64,000 nt of DNA from Palsa-504 sp963739135 (lineage in GTDB: Bacteria; Actinomycetota; Actinomycetes; Streptosporangiales; Streptosporangiaceae). The position numbers and the translations under genes were made by a program. A model generated the notes under the pieces. That model searched no databases. It had not been told where the DNA came from and was given only the letters and a program-made list of their open reading frames with translations. Numbering within the stretch: position 1 is the stretch's first letter; every line of letters begins with the position of its first letter. The DNA lies in assembly GCA_963739135.1 (NCBI GenBank), contig CAVTZG010000008.1, positions 1-64,000 of the forward strand. The letters run 5' to 3'. Below are positions 9,501 to 17,988 of this stretch, in pieces.

Positions 9501-9641
9501 GTCGATCAGCCGGTCGGCACTGACCGGCTCGCCGCGATGCAGCGCCAGCAAAGCCAGCAGGGCCCGCTGCTTGGCGCCGCGGACAGCGAGCGCCACACCC
9601 CCGTCCGCCGCCTCGAGCTGGCCGAACAACCGCACATCCAT
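6552..9641 (-). CDS. SARP/AfsR-type transcriptional regulator (winged HTH - BTAD - NB-ARC - TPR)
   Basis: 1,029 residues. OmpR-like winged helix at about 10-85, bacterial transcriptional activation domain at about 95-245 (RERLWELLILALYRAGRQADAL), then a STAND ATPase with Walker A GPGGTGKTRLA near residue 295, a Walker B-like LVVVLDNCEH, a GLPLAVELAAARLR motif and a C-terminal TPR-like helical region. Such regulators activate secondary-metabolism or stress genes. The ATG at 9641 has GGAGG just upstream; the longer frame to 9824 has no support. No biosynthetic cluster is visible nearby, so the target cannot be read from context. Confidence 0.93.
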   Translation of the reverse strand: MDVRLFGQLEAADGGVALAVRGAKQRALLALLALHRGEPVSADRLIDALWGDGLAAKPANALQAQIGQLRRTLGAGAIVTTEAGYALAVGPDEVDVVRFGQLVAKGRRLAEAGEMAQASAALGEALGLRRGEPLAEFAYSGFADTERAQLDELTLVAIETRAGADLVLGRHGELAGELEARCRQHPLRERLWELLILALYRAGRQADALRAYTEVRDRLAGELGIDPGPALRELQARILAQDPSLAAAAPAPVRAAAPAAAGNLRERLSSFIGRDAELEQVLGSVRASRLVTLTGPGGTGKTRLAVEAAAALRAEYQDGAWLVELAGVAAPDGVGPAVAGALGAVASALGSPQPPGSAVQLIVRHLAGRSLVVVLDNCEHVIAEAAALADTVAGAVPGLRLIATSREALGIPGEILVPVGGLAIPAAVELFADRARAVQPGFLADGPAGDVIEDICRRLDGLPLAVELAAARLRALPLATVAERLDDRFRLLTGGARTALPRQQTLRAVVDWSYDLLFEDERRLFARLAAFTGGCDLAAAEAICAGDQVPAGEILDVLSRLVDKSLVTGPGAAGEARFSQLQTLWQYGRDRLGESGEADAMRARHGAYYRQMATEAHDGLRGATGPIWRDRLASESGNLRAALDWFIATGDADAALSLASGIAWLWFINGDFAEGARWLGDALGASGQRHPGLGATAHVWHGYCVGMSSSPAAGVVECEEAVAALRASGDRGRLTEALVLCATVLVLAHQFRRSLETLGKAQDLLEPAGDGWLLAIHDLIVAWNLVSLGRLEDAEPAARSSLERFDAEGEVLVVVSPLNALASIAEARGDLDAASAAYEALLERCRATGQPLQVPFSLVALAALRARQGDDVAADGLYQEAIGCSVNPWLSADAMVGQAAAARRLGDLARARALLDAAGSHYRHVDLPAGPPRVLAGLAWWALAAGSPDAAAVFAADAAEGASASGDPAAQLLADTAMAAVTAITHPTRHNAEVFVALAQQRAQGRAYRSLTDEPDVAALAARLALSAH

Positions 9642-10062
9642 TGCCTCCACCCTACGGCCCTCACCCGGCCGCCGCAGGGGTGAGCCGCCGGGCATCAAGG
9701 CAGTGAGGAAGCAGGGGCAGGGCTGATGCAGCAAAAGCGGCCAGGCCCTCGGGCAGGTCCACCCTTGACCGGCTCTCGTATGGCCCGCCGAGGACGGCGA
9801 ATCCACACACGAAGCTACTCCCACCGCGAGCCCCCGCCGAGCTGCAGCCGCCCAGGCGTCCTATGCGTCTGCGACGGTCGGCGGTACGGGCAGAACGAAC
9901 GGTTATGCGCGCAAGAACAGGCCGATCCGGACTGCGGCTTGACACCCAGATCGGCGGTTCGCGCTCGCGTTGAAGTTGCCGTCCGTGATGGCAGCATAGG
10001 CCGTTGTCTTCCGGGTGACCATGACTGTCCGCCTTGCGGCTGTGGCCGCCAGGCGGAGTAAA
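9642..10062. other. Intergenic region without a supported gene
   Basis: Several short frames cross this stretch on both strands but none has codon bias, a ribosome site or a recognisable motif. It separates the SARP gene from the broken recombinase and includes the SARP promoter region; I see no clear promoter boxes. Confidence 0.4.
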
Positions 10063-10979
10063 TTACCTGGCGGCTCCCGCGATATACGCGGCGACGATAT
10101 AGGTCGCGTGCCGGTCCAGGCTGCCGCGGGCCCGGTCATACCGCATCGTCGTCCGCGGATCAGCATGTGATGCTGCCTCTTGGACATCGCGCAGTGGCAC
10201 CCCGGCATCCAAGGCGGCGGTGATGAACGCGTGCCTGAGTGTGTGGGGCGTGACGGACTTGCCGGTTCCGGCGCGGCGCGCGATCTTGCGGACGACCCGC
10301 CCAGCACCGTGTCGGTCCAGTCGCCGACCGTCGGCGGCCAGGAATACCGGGCCATCCGTGCGCTCGCCGATGGCCAAGTCGATCGCGCGGGCGGTGCGCG
10401 GCGCCAGCGGGATGGTCACCACCTTGCCGCCCTAAGGGTAATCGTCAGCGTCCGGTGCCCACGCTCGAGGCCGAGGTGGTCGATGTCGGCGCCGGTGGCC
10501 TCAGAGACCCGCAGCCCGTTCAGCGCGAGCAGGGAGATCAGCGCATGCTCGGTCGGCTGCCCAAGCCCGGCGGCCACCAGCAGCGCGCCGAGTTCGTTGC
10601 GGTCCAGCGCGACGGCGTGCGACTCGTAGTCCACCCTAGGACGGCGGACGTGCGCGGCGGGTGAGTGCTCCAGGAGTTCTTCCTCGACTGCGTACTTGTA
10701 GAACCCGGCGATAGTGGACAGTCGGCGGGTGACGGTCGCCCGGGCACGGCCTTTCGCTTCCAGTTCCCGGGCGAAGCTTTCGATATCGGCGCGGCGGACG
10801 GCGAACAAGTTCAGGGAGTGAGCGCGGCACCAGGTGGTGAACTGGCGCAGGTCCAGCGCGTACGCCTCCCTGGTCAGGCCGCGGTAACCGGCCAGGAACC
10901 CGGCGAGGGCGAGCCGTTCGGCATCGGTGAAGGCGGGCTGGATCGTGACGAGGGCAGTGGATGGGGCGGCAGTGGTCAT
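10063..10979 (-). pseudogene. XerD-like tyrosine recombinase, broken by a single-base frameshift
   Basis: The N-terminal piece (10979 to about 10430) holds the core-binding domain and the first catalytic Arg in ALNGLRVSEA; it runs out of frame at LTITLRAARW-stop. One base added near 10427-10434 (AGGGCGGC read as AGGGGCGGC) gives LRGGKVVTIPLAPRT and continues into the second piece with HTLRHAF (His, Arg), ASHADPRTTMRYDR (His, Tyr nucleophile) and the normal end at 10063. The start at 10979 has GGGAGG 7 nt upstream. All catalytic residues survive in the two halves, so the break is recent, a sequencing error or, less likely, a frameshifting site. Confidence 0.9.
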
Positions 10980-11318
10980 CGGGCACCTCCCGGCCGGGCT
11001 GAGACCCGAATGAGCTTGGGCCAGCTGCGGATCCCAGCGATTGAGCGGACACCCACGTAAACCGTGCCAACCGGTCACACCACGTCATCGACTAGCCACC
11101 GCCGAGTCGGCGCTCTGTTCAGGACGGCGAGATGGCTGCGGCTAGCTGCACAGAATTGCCAGTTCGGTTTGGGCAGCCAGAGACGCGTGATGCTATTGGC
11201 TGGGGCCTCGCAGAGTGGATCGCGTCATGCGGCGCTGATATAGAGCCCCGGCTCGCTGAGGGCGGCGCCTGGTACGGGCGGCAGCCAGCTGATGCGAACC
11301 AGCTCCCCTAGGCCGAAG
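10980..11318. other. Intergenic region, nothing recognised
   Basis: About 340 bp between the recombinase start and the end of the flavodoxin gene. I find no tRNA, no convincing coding frame and no strong hairpin. Confidence 0.4.
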
Positions 11319-11807
11319 TCAAGAAAGCAGGGTGTCAGCAACGCCGGCTGCCCAGGCGCGGATGTCGGCCCAGTTGCGGAAGTCGCCCTCCTGCGCGCGG
11401 ATGGCTGAGACCATGGCCCGGTCGGGGAAGCTGAGGTGCTTTCTGGCTAGCTTGCCGGCGAAGATCTGGTGGTCGCGGGCCTGGGTGGCCTGGAGGATCT
11501 CCGTGACGTCCACCGGGTTGTCGGCGGGCTTGGGCGGCTCGCCGACCGGGCCGCTGGAAAACAGCCAGACCGGCCGGGCGGCCAGCGCGGCGGCCGAGCG
11601 CTCGGCCAGCTCGCGGGCGGGTTTCATCCACCGGCCCATGTAGACCGCGCTGCCCAGCACCACCGCATCGAACTCCCCTACCCCGCCCACCTCTGGCGGA
11701 GGGAGCACCGTGACCTCGCAGCCGCGCTCGGCCAGCACGTCCGCGACCGCCTGGGCGATCTCGCTGGTCGCCCCGTACTTGCTCGCCGCGCAGACCAGCA
11801 CCTTCAT
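11319..11807 (-). CDS. Flavodoxin-domain protein (protoporphyrinogen-oxidase HemG-like)
   Basis: 162 residues. The start MKVLVCAASKYGATSEIA matches the FMN phosphate-binding loop of flavodoxins, VVLGSAVYMGRWMKPAREL is the second FMN loop, and a C-terminal DFRNWADIRAWAAGVADTL completes the fold. This is the flavodoxin_5 type often annotated as menaquinone-dependent protoporphyrinogen oxidase; the role here may instead be a general FMN electron carrier. Its ATG overlaps the stop of the DUF6544 gene by one base (TGATG), so the two are coupled. Confidence 0.85.
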   Translation of the reverse strand: MKVLVCAASKYGATSEIAQAVADVLAERGCEVTVLPPPEVGGVGEFDAVVLGSAVYMGRWMKPARELAERSAAALAARPVWLFSSGPVGEPPKPADNPVDVTEILQATQARDHQIFAGKLARKHLSFPDRAMVSAIRAQEGDFRNWADIRAWAAGVADTLLS

Positions 11808-12670
11808 CAGGCCCTCACCTCCGGCCGCGCCAACCCGGTGTCATAGCGCAGCTCGGTGACGGTTACGTCGATGTACTCGAGGTCTCCCGCGGGGAGCTTA
11901 TAGACCGCCGTGCCGCGGGTGGGCAGCCGGAGCCCCTCGAACTCGCCGTAGCCGGTGAACGGGGTCGACCACGTATCCGGGCTGCTGGCGCCGGGGGTCC
12001 GGTACCGCTGGGCCACGAAGTCAGCGACCCGTCCCTCCGCGTCGAAGACCAGGGTTCCGGTGGCGGTCCGGCCGTGGTCGGTGAGGGTGACCCGGGCGGA
12101 GCTGTCATCGACCGCCTCGAAGGAGATGTTGCCGGCCAGGAACGCTGCCGGGAACCAGATCATCTCGCTCAGGTAGCGCATCATCTCGCCCTGGTCCATC
12201 TGCGCGCCGCTGGCGTCGGCCACCGGCCACAGCGAGGCCACCTTGACCTGCAGCCGCCCCTGGCCGCCGGCGTACATGTCGCGGGCCCGCGCCACCGGCA
12301 GCGGGCCCAGCCGCGCCGTGCCGGCCCACACAAAACCGGGCGGGCGCACCGAGTAGTGCTCCTCGGCCTCCAGGGCTACCCACCGCTGGCCGAGCCGCAT
12401 CCTGCCCTTCTGGCGGAGCCGGACCGTGCCGGGGAACGGCTTGCCAACCACCCCGGTGTAGCGCAGGTAGCGGCGGACCGGGTCGGGCAGATCCGCGAGC
12501 ATCTCCTCGGTGACCACCCCGGCCCGGCCCGGGCACGCCCGCGCCCGCAGCGCCTCCACATCTTCCCGGATCAGCCGGGCGAACGCCCGGTGCCCGGCGA
12601 GCTCCGCACCGATGGCGGCCACGCCAGCCAGCCCGGCCAACGCGGGCAGTCGCCTGAGCATCGCAGCCAT
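11807..12670 (-). CDS. DUF6544-type protein
   Basis: 287 residues starting at the ATG at 12670 with AGGAGGGAACC just before it; the longer frame to 12766 has no ribosome site. A short hydrophobic N-terminus (LPALAGLAGVAAIGAEL) is followed by LPDPVRRYLRYTGVVGKP, LRQKGRMRL, WVALEAEEHYSVRPPGFVW and MMRYLSEMIWFPAAFL, the conserved spine of the DUF6544/DUF6920 family. Function is unknown; the fold is thought to be a lipid- or ligand-binding beta barrel. It forms a two-gene operon with the flavodoxin. Confidence 0.8.
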   Translation of the reverse strand: MAAMLRRLPALAGLAGVAAIGAELAGHRAFARLIREDVEALRARACPGRAGVVTEEMLADLPDPVRRYLRYTGVVGKPFPGTVRLRQKGRMRLGQRWVALEAEEHYSVRPPGFVWAGTARLGPLPVARARDMYAGGQGRLQVKVASLWPVADASGAQMDQGEMMRYLSEMIWFPAAFLAGNISFEAVDDSSARVTLTDHGRTATGTLVFDAEGRVADFVAQRYRTPGASSPDTWSTPFTGYGEFEGLRLPTRGTAVYKLPAGDLEYIDVTVTELRYDTGLARPEVRA

Positions 12671-13401
12671 GGTTCCCTCCTGGTCACCACACGCGGCCGG
12701 GGACCAGCCCGCACCGGCGGCAGCCGGCGGGCCGTGACCGCCGGTTCCGCCTAACCCTGTATCCACCCTGCCTCAGCGCGCTCCTTGATCCCGTTGAGGC
12801 TCCCGGCGCCTTACCCCCGATGGTGGCCCAGACCTCAGCGGATCACCAGGGCCAAACGGCCCGCCGCCGGCTCGGTGTGCCCGTCACGGCGGGCCCGGGC
12901 TGGGCTGCGGTGAGGGGCGCGGCCATATCGCCGGGCCGGTGCCGCATGACCTTGATAGGCCTGCGCTGGGCGCCACGGCGACGACCGTCCGGTGGCGCAG
13001 CAGGACGAACATGGGTGCAGCCATGAACGTTACGGCCACCGGCGGGTGGCGCACCGGCGCGGCGGCGCCGTCTCTCCGCGCAGTCACCATCTTGCCGGCC
13101 GGCAGGCGCTGCAGGCAGCCACGGCAGCGGGCCGCGCGGTCGGCGCCCTCCTCCTGGGCCGCTCCCCATGACAGCATCCGCGGCCGCCAGGCCAGGTGGC
13201 CGGCCGTGGGCGTGCTGCTGGTCCCGGGCCGCGGTGATCGCCCCGGTTATGCCGGCGATCACGTTCTGCCTTTCCTCACCGGCCGCCGGGTCAGCACCGC
13301 AGACCGGATGGCCCGTTGAGCGGGGACTTCCGCATCTACCGGGCGAGCGGGACGGGCACTCCGATAAAGGCAGGGGGGACTGCGCGCAGCGGCAGGTCGT
13401 C
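12671..13401. other. Long intergenic region with overlapping spurious frames
   Basis: Open frames exist on both strands because the DNA is GC-rich, but they are Arg/Pro/Gly-rich with no conserved motif and no ribosome site. A minus-strand stretch around 12980-13090 (VTFMAAPMFVLLRHRTVVAV) is slightly more protein-like and could be a remnant. The region contains the promoters of the divergent genes at 12670 and 13402. Confidence 0.35.
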
Positions 13402-13821
13402 ATGACTCAGATGCGCTCGGACGCCCCGGGCCGGGCCCGGCTGGCGGTGATCGCCGCGGCGGCGGTGATCGCCGCGCATGGCCTGATCCACCTGATGGGC
13501 GTGGCGTTATTGTGGAAGCCGGGCGAGGTGGGCCAGCTGCGTTATGCCGATGCCGCGCCGGCACCTGCCACGGCAGCCGGCTACGTGGCTGGCGGCCTGT
13601 GGCTGGTGGCCGCGGTGCTGTTCGTGGCCGCGGCCGTCTTGCTGGCAGCCGGGCGGGCCGCCTGGCGCATAACGGCTGTGGCGGGGGTGGTGGTGTCCGT
13701 GCCGGTGATCGGGCTGATGCCCGGTCAGGCGATGGCGGGCCTGGTCATCGATGGGCTGGTGCTGGTGCTGGTGCTGGTCGCTGTCAGCTGGCTGCGCATC
13801 GGGAAGCTGCCAGTGACCTAG
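13402..13821 (+). CDS. Small four-helix membrane protein
   Basis: 139 residues from the ATG at 13402 with four hydrophobic helices: LAVIAAAAVIAAHGLIHLMGVALL, AGGLWLVAAVLFVAAAVLLAAG, ITAVAGVVVSVPVIGLMPG and GLVIDGLVLVLVLVAVSWL. Such proteins are common in actinobacteria and have no known function. The start is chosen because sequence upstream in the same frame is not membrane-like. It points away from the DUF6544-flavodoxin operon. Confidence 0.75.
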   Translation: MTQMRSDAPGRARLAVIAAAAVIAAHGLIHLMGVALLWKPGEVGQLRYADAAPAPATAAGYVAGGLWLVAAVLFVAAAVLLAAGRAAWRITAVAGVVVSVPVIGLMPGQAMAGLVIDGLVLVLVLVAVSWLRIGKLPVT

Positions 13822-14102
13822 CCACCCCGCGGGCCCAGGATGTCGCCGGCATGCGGGACCCGGTGACGGCGGTGCACAACGTGCTCATCACCAGCCAACC
13901 CCGAACTGGCTGCACGGCCAGCCCTGCAGGTGCCAGTCGTGGGAACCGCGTCCCCGCAGCATTGCCGGGCACCGGCACCAGCTCCCCGGGCGAGCTGCCG
14001 CCCGGGGAGCTGGCCAGTGAGCTGGGCGGGCTGCCGCTGGCGGCGCGCGAAGGCCGCGACCCCACTGCGACCCGATGACCACAGAAGGTAACGACGGGTC
14101 GG

Positions 14103-15260
14103 CTATCGGCGGCCGCAGGTCCAGCAGGGGGGACGGGTGGCGCGCCGGTAGGCCAGCGCCGCGGCCCCGAGCCCCAGGCCCCAGGCCAGGTAGGCGGGCA
14201 CGGTAGCCCAGTAGAACCACAGCGGATACGACCCGAAGCCGTGCCGCGCCCAGGTGCCGGCAACGGTTTCGGCCGTGAGCCGCACTATGGTTGCTCCAAA
14301 GTAGGCCGTCATTCCCGCGCCGAGTCCCAGCGCCGGGCCCAGCACCAGCCAGCGGGGCACCCCCCGGCCTGCCAGCAGCGGCATCCAGCCCGGAAACACC
14401 CGCCCCCACCGGTAGACCAGCGCCAGCGGCAGCACCGTCCCGGCCAGCAGGAACCCGGCCTCGAACAGCAGCACTGACCCGCCCGTCCGCAGGAGGCCGA
14501 TGCCGAATCCCACCGCGACCTGGGCTAGGAGGCGGGCCGCCCAGCCGGCGACCGCAGCCCAGGCCGCCAGAAAGGCCCACCGGGGCGGCCGTGTCGGCCG
14601 GGCGGCCTCACCGGTGCGACCGCAGGCCAGGCAGGCGCCGTGCCAGTGCCGCTGGTAGCACAGCGCGGTGGCGCCCACCAGGACAGCACCGGCAAGGCAC
14701 GCGGCCCGGCTCAGCACCGCGACCGGGTGAACAGTCAGGCCCATCCCGGGCAGGAGGGTGCCGACCACGTCCAGCAGCAACAGCGCGCTGGCCGCGGCCA
14801 GCGCGGCCGTCACGGCCCAAGCCGTCACCGCCAGCAGCCGCCGCCACCGCGCCCGCCTGAGCCCGGCCACCACCGCCGCCGCCGCGGCACACAGCGCGAC
14901 CGCCCACCAGCCGGTGAAGGCGACCAGATCGGTGTGCATCGGAGGCGGGGACGGAGCGATACCCAGCGCCCAGTAGACCCGCAACGACCCGTAGCCGACC
15001 GCCCAGGCAATGGCCGCCTGTGACGCCCATCGCCGCCATCCGGGCGCCGCCACCTCCCGCAGCCGCGCCCCCTCCGTCACGCCGACGCTGGCCAAGGAAC
15101 CGGTGGCCACCGACCCGGCGGTCTCAGGGCTGACCCGCTGGGCCGGCACGGCGCTATCACCGGAAGGACGCTGTTCACGAGCCCCGGCTGCCATAGGCAG
15201 GGACCGGTGCGGGTGCCGGTGCCCCCGGCGTGCTTTGCTGCGTTTGTCGATGAGGTCCAT
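14103..15260 (-). CDS. Polytopic membrane protein of unknown function
   Basis: 385 residues starting at the ATG at 15260 (GGAGG 6 nt upstream). After a charged, flexible N-terminus of about 85 residues there are seven or eight hydrophobic segments, a cytosolic HGACLACGRTGEA loop and a C-terminal RPPCWTCGRR tail; the two CxxC-like pairs could bind a metal or form disulfides. The transmembrane pattern and the LAWGLGLGAAALAYRRR-like ending resemble conserved hypothetical membrane proteins of Streptomyces and relatives. A GAGACCTAGGTCCC palindrome lies about 100 bp upstream. Confidence 0.75.
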   Translation of the reverse strand: MDLIDKRSKARRGHRHPHRSLPMAAGAREQRPSGDSAVPAQRVSPETAGSVATGSLASVGVTEGARLREVAAPGWRRWASQAAIAWAVGYGSLRVYWALGIAPSPPPMHTDLVAFTGWWAVALCAAAAAVVAGLRRARWRRLLAVTAWAVTAALAAASALLLLDVVGTLLPGMGLTVHPVAVLSRAACLAGAVLVGATALCYQRHWHGACLACGRTGEAARPTRPPRWAFLAAWAAVAGWAARLLAQVAVGFGIGLLRTGGSVLLFEAGFLLAGTVLPLALVYRWGRVFPGWMPLLAGRGVPRWLVLGPALGLGAGMTAYFGATIVRLTAETVAGTWARHGFGSYPLWFYWATVPAYLAWGLGLGAAALAYRRATRPPCWTCGRR

Positions 15261-15361
15261 GGCGGCCTCCAGAAAGCCGGGAGTGCGCCAAGGCAATCTC
15301 ACTCTGCGGAGATCTCCTTTTGCTCTTAACCCCAGCATGCTCAGCGGGCGGGCCTCTGGCA

Positions 15362-15375
15362 GAGACCTAGGTCCC
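15362..15375. promoter_or_regulatory. DevR/DosR-like palindrome
   Basis: GAGACCTAGGTCCC is a near-perfect palindrome about 100 bp upstream of the membrane-protein gene that starts at 15260. It is one base from the perfect GGGACCTAGGTCCC at 28246. The GGGAC-N4-GTCCC layout is that of the DosR/DevR dormancy-regulator box in actinobacteria. Apart from this site I see nothing in the 15261-15572 gap. Confidence 0.45.
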
Positions 15376-15572
15376 CGCCGGAGAGGCGAAGGACCACGGC
15401 CCGATTGCGGTCAACGATCTGGCTGGACGACTGGCCGTAGCACTTTCGAACGGTCTCGAGCTGAGTAAGTCCAGCCAGCCGTGTCTGTGGAGTTGGCGGC
15501 TCTCTGGCCATGTTGTCTGCCTCCTCGCTGACCCTCAGCCCGTCTGCCCGGGCTGGTCCTCTCGATCGGTCT

Positions 15573-15860
15573 TTACGGCGATGCTGTTGTGAATGCCCAG
15601 GAAAGGGCGCGGCGGACTTTCGGGTAGATGGTGAGGGCGTTGATGCCCTGGAGGATCCAGACTTCCTCGGGGGCGGCGTCGAGGGTCGTCCCGTCGTCGG
15701 GCCAGCTGATCTTGACTTTGGCGGTGACCAGGGGGAGGCGCCGGATCTTCAGCGTAGAGTCCGACGTGGTGGTCACCGTGTAGGCGGGCCCCAGCGCGCT
15801 GCTCAGGGTGCGCTGGATTTCGTCGAGAGGTATCTCACGGCTTACTTTTGTTGTCGACAT
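15573..15860 (-). CDS. Small protein at the end of the ABC operon
   Basis: 95 residues from the ATG at 15860, which has AAGGAG 9 nt upstream. The sequence (STTKVSREIPLDEIQRTLSSALG, then KIRRLPLVTAKVKISWPDDGTTLDAAPEE) suggests a small alpha/beta domain without transmembrane segments; the C-terminus is mildly hydrophobic. I know no named family. It lies 45 bp after the ABC permease on the same strand and is probably the last gene of that operon. Confidence 0.7.
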   Translation of the reverse strand: MSTTKVSREIPLDEIQRTLSSALGPAYTVTTTSDSTLKIRRLPLVTAKVKISWPDDGTTLDAAPEEVWILQGINALTIYPKVRRALSWAFTTASP

Positions 15861-15905
15861 TCTGCCCATCTCCTTGCTGTGATGGACCTTGAAGAAAAGG
15901 TGCCT

Positions 15906-16685
15906 CTATTCCCATCTGAAGAAGCGCACGGCCAGGACGCCGAATACCACCGCCCAGGCGGCCAGGGCGAGCAGCAGGCTTGCCGTTGGGAATACGCCCC
16001 GCATCGAATCCTGCAGGGCCTGTACCGAGGCGCCCAGGGGGGTCCAGTTGCCGATGTGCTGCAGGACGGCTGGCATTTCCTGCCGCGGGAAGAACAGGCC
16101 GGCGAAGAACAGCATGGGGTAGAACATGAGGAGCCCGATGAGGGTGGCGTAGTTTGTGGAGCGGGCGATGGCGGTGATCCACAGCCCGATGGCGAACATG
16201 GCGGCGATGGTCAGCACCAGCGCCAGGGCGAACCCGCCGGGTTGTCTGGGCGCGCCGAGGCCGAATCCGGCCAGGCCCGCCACCACGAGGATGCCCAGCG
16301 CCAGCACGGCCAGGGCGAGGTTGATGACGACCTGCGCCGCGAGCATCCAGGCCGGCGGCACCGGGGTGGTGGACAGCCGCCGCAAGATGCCCTGCTGGCG
16401 GTAGTCGGCCAGGTGCGAGGGCAGGCTCAAGAGCGCGATCATGGCGAGCGCCAACGCGATGAGGACCGGGAAGTAGGTGCTGAAGACGGTCAGGCCGCCC
16501 AGCGACTTGACGGGCTTGTTCGCGCCGGGGATGACACCCATGATCACCAGGACCAGCAGCGGGACGGCGACCCCCAGGATCAATCCGAACGGCACCCGCC
16601 AGGCGTATCGCCCCTCGTTTTGCACGAGCTTGCCGAATGCGGACCGGGGTGTCCGCTGCGGCAGCATTACAACGTGACTGCTCAT
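15906..16685 (-). CDS. ABC-2 type exporter permease
   Basis: 259 residues with six hydrophobic helices typical of ABC-2 permeases (FGLILGVAVPLLVLVIMGVIPG, VLIALALAMIALLSLPSHLADYRQQGILRRLSTTPV, LALAVLALGILVVAGL, LALVLTIAAMFAIGLWITA, LMFYPMLFFAGLFFP and a last helix before RFFRWE). The segment QQGILRRLSTTPVPP is the conserved cytoplasmic coupling region. Its ATG overlaps the ATPase stop by ATGA, so the two are co-translated and form one transporter of the drug/antibiotic exporter (DrrB-like) type. Confidence 0.92.
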   Translation of the reverse strand: MSSHVVMLPQRTPRSAFGKLVQNEGRYAWRVPFGLILGVAVPLLVLVIMGVIPGANKPVKSLGGLTVFSTYFPVLIALALAMIALLSLPSHLADYRQQGILRRLSTTPVPPAWMLAAQVVINLALAVLALGILVVAGLAGFGLGAPRQPGGFALALVLTIAAMFAIGLWITAIARSTNYATLIGLLMFYPMLFFAGLFFPRQEMPAVLQHIGNWTPLGASVQALQDSMRGVFPTASLLLALAAWAVVFGVLAVRFFRWE

Positions 16686-17713
16686 CGGTGAGCCCTCCCT
16701 ATCTGGTCCTCGTGGATGTGGCGGCCGGTCATCTGCACGAACGCGTCCTCCAGGTTGGCCGAATCGAGGTGCAGGTCGGCGGCGGTGACACCGGCCCCGG
16801 CCAGGGTGAGAATCACCGCGTTCGCCAGTTCCCCGGACCCGGTGACGATGACGTGCTCGCCATCGTGCTCGACGCTGCGCACTCCGGGGAGGTCTGTCAG
16901 CAGCCGGTCATCGAACGGCGCGGACGGCGCGAACCGCACCCGCTTGGCCACCCCGGCCCGGTCGGCCAGGCCCTCCGGGGTATCGATGGCGACGATGCGC
17001 CCGCGGTCGACCATGGCCACCTGGTCACACAGCCGCTCGGCCTCGTCCATGTAGTGGGTCACCAAGATGATGGTGACCCCGCGGTCGCGGACGTGCTCGA
17101 TCAGCTGCCAGGTGTCGCGGCGGGCCTGCGGGTCCAGGCCGGTGGTCATCTCATCCAGCACCGCGACCCTGGGATTACCGATGAGCGCCAGCGCGACCGA
17201 GACCCGCTGCTTGAGCCCGCCGGACAGGGACTGGTAGTAGTCGTTCGTCTTCTCGGTCAGCTCCAGGGAGCCTATGATCTCTTCCAGGTCGGCCGGGTGC
17301 TGGTAGAAGGAGTGGAACAGATCCAGGATCTCGCCCACCTTCAGCTTCGCGGGAAGGGCGCTGGTCTGCAGCTGAGCGCCCACGATCGCGTGCAGGCCCT
17401 CGCGGTCCCGGTGCGGGTCCAGGCCCATGACCCGGATCAGGCCCGCGTCGGGATTCCGCAGCCCGATCACGCACTCGACGGTGGTGGTCTTCCCCGCCCC
17501 GTTCGGGCCCAAGATGCCGAAGACCTCACCTTCGGCGACCGAGAACGAGACATCATCGACCGCAACCCTGGCCCCGTACGCCTTGCGCAGATGCGAGACT
17601 TCGATAGCGGCCCCGGCTTCGGGAACAAGGCCAGGTCCGGACGCCCGGCCCCGGCGATCCAGGCTCGCGTCGGCCCGCACCGGATTGGTAGAGAGATTGG
17701 TAGAGATAGCCAT
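16682..17713 (-). CDS. ABC exporter ATP-binding protein (DrrA-like)
   Basis: 343 residues from the ATG at 17713, with AGGGGGTGAT just upstream. Walker A is GPNGAGKTTT (near residue 72), the signature LSGGLKQRVS, Walker B VAVLDEMTTGLD and the switch His is in VTHYMDEAERL. The C-terminal domain (GRIVAIDTPEGLADRAG, then SANLEDAFVQMTGR) is that of DrrA-type exporters. It has an N-terminal extension of about 35 residues before IEVSHLRKAYG, absent from most family members. A degenerate copy of its C-terminal domain exists at 48958. Confidence 0.93.
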   Translation of the reverse strand: MAISTNLSTNPVRADASLDRRGRASGPGLVPEAGAAIEVSHLRKAYGARVAVDDVSFSVAEGEVFGILGPNGAGKTTTVECVIGLRNPDAGLIRVMGLDPHRDREGLHAIVGAQLQTSALPAKLKVGEILDLFHSFYQHPADLEEIIGSLELTEKTNDYYQSLSGGLKQRVSVALALIGNPRVAVLDEMTTGLDPQARRDTWQLIEHVRDRGVTIILVTHYMDEAERLCDQVAMVDRGRIVAIDTPEGLADRAGVAKRVRFAPSAPFDDRLLTDLPGVRSVEHDGEHVIVTGSGELANAVILTLAGAGVTAADLHLDSANLEDAFVQMTGRHIHEDQIGRAHR

Positions 17714-17718
17714 TGCTA

Positions 17719-17988
17719 TCACCCCCTGTTGCGAGGTCCGTCCCCTTGCGGGATGGACCTTGCCTGGTACTTCTGATCACGCGGGGAACGTCGCGTGCCC
17801 TCCTCGTCTGGAGCCGGGCCTGGCGCAAGCGCGGCCTGTTCGGCGGCGATCCGCGCGTCCTCGATAGCCCTGAGCAGTTCGAGGCGGCCCGAGAACGGCA
17901 ATGCCGGTTCACCGGGGGCTTGAATTCGTCCCTCGATGTGACCATCTGCGGTCCTGTCGATGTCCACCACGAGTTTCAGGGTTCTCAT
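17719..17988 (-). CDS. Small protein leading the ABC operon
   Basis: 89 residues: LKLVVDIDRTADGHIEGRIQAPGEPALPFSGRLELLRAIEDARI, then a flexible charged tail. The first half looks like a small beta-rich domain also seen as stand-alone actinobacterial hypothetical proteins. It ends 5 bp before the ABC ATPase start, so it is first in a four-gene operon (small protein, ATPase, permease, small protein). No Shine-Dalgarno sequence is visible before its ATG, which may mean a leaderless transcript. Confidence 0.65.
   Translation of the reverse strand: MRTLKLVVDIDRTADGHIEGRIQAPGEPALPFSGRLELLRAIEDARIAAEQAALAPGPAPDEEGTRRSPRDQKYQARSIPQGDGPRNRG

Noticed and set aside
7395..9683. A 762-codon plus-strand open frame opposite the SARP gene
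   Set aside because: It is the mirror frame of a strongly coding minus-strand gene in GC-rich DNA; its product is Gln/Arg/Gly-rich with no motif.
12843..13403. A 186-codon minus-strand frame in the 12.7-13.4 kb gap
   Set aside because: Pro/Arg/Gly-rich with no conserved motif or ribosome site; overlaps other equally poor frames.
15510..16691. A 393-codon plus-strand open frame opposite the ABC permease
   Set aside because: Gln/Asp/His-rich product typical of a reversed membrane-protein gene.
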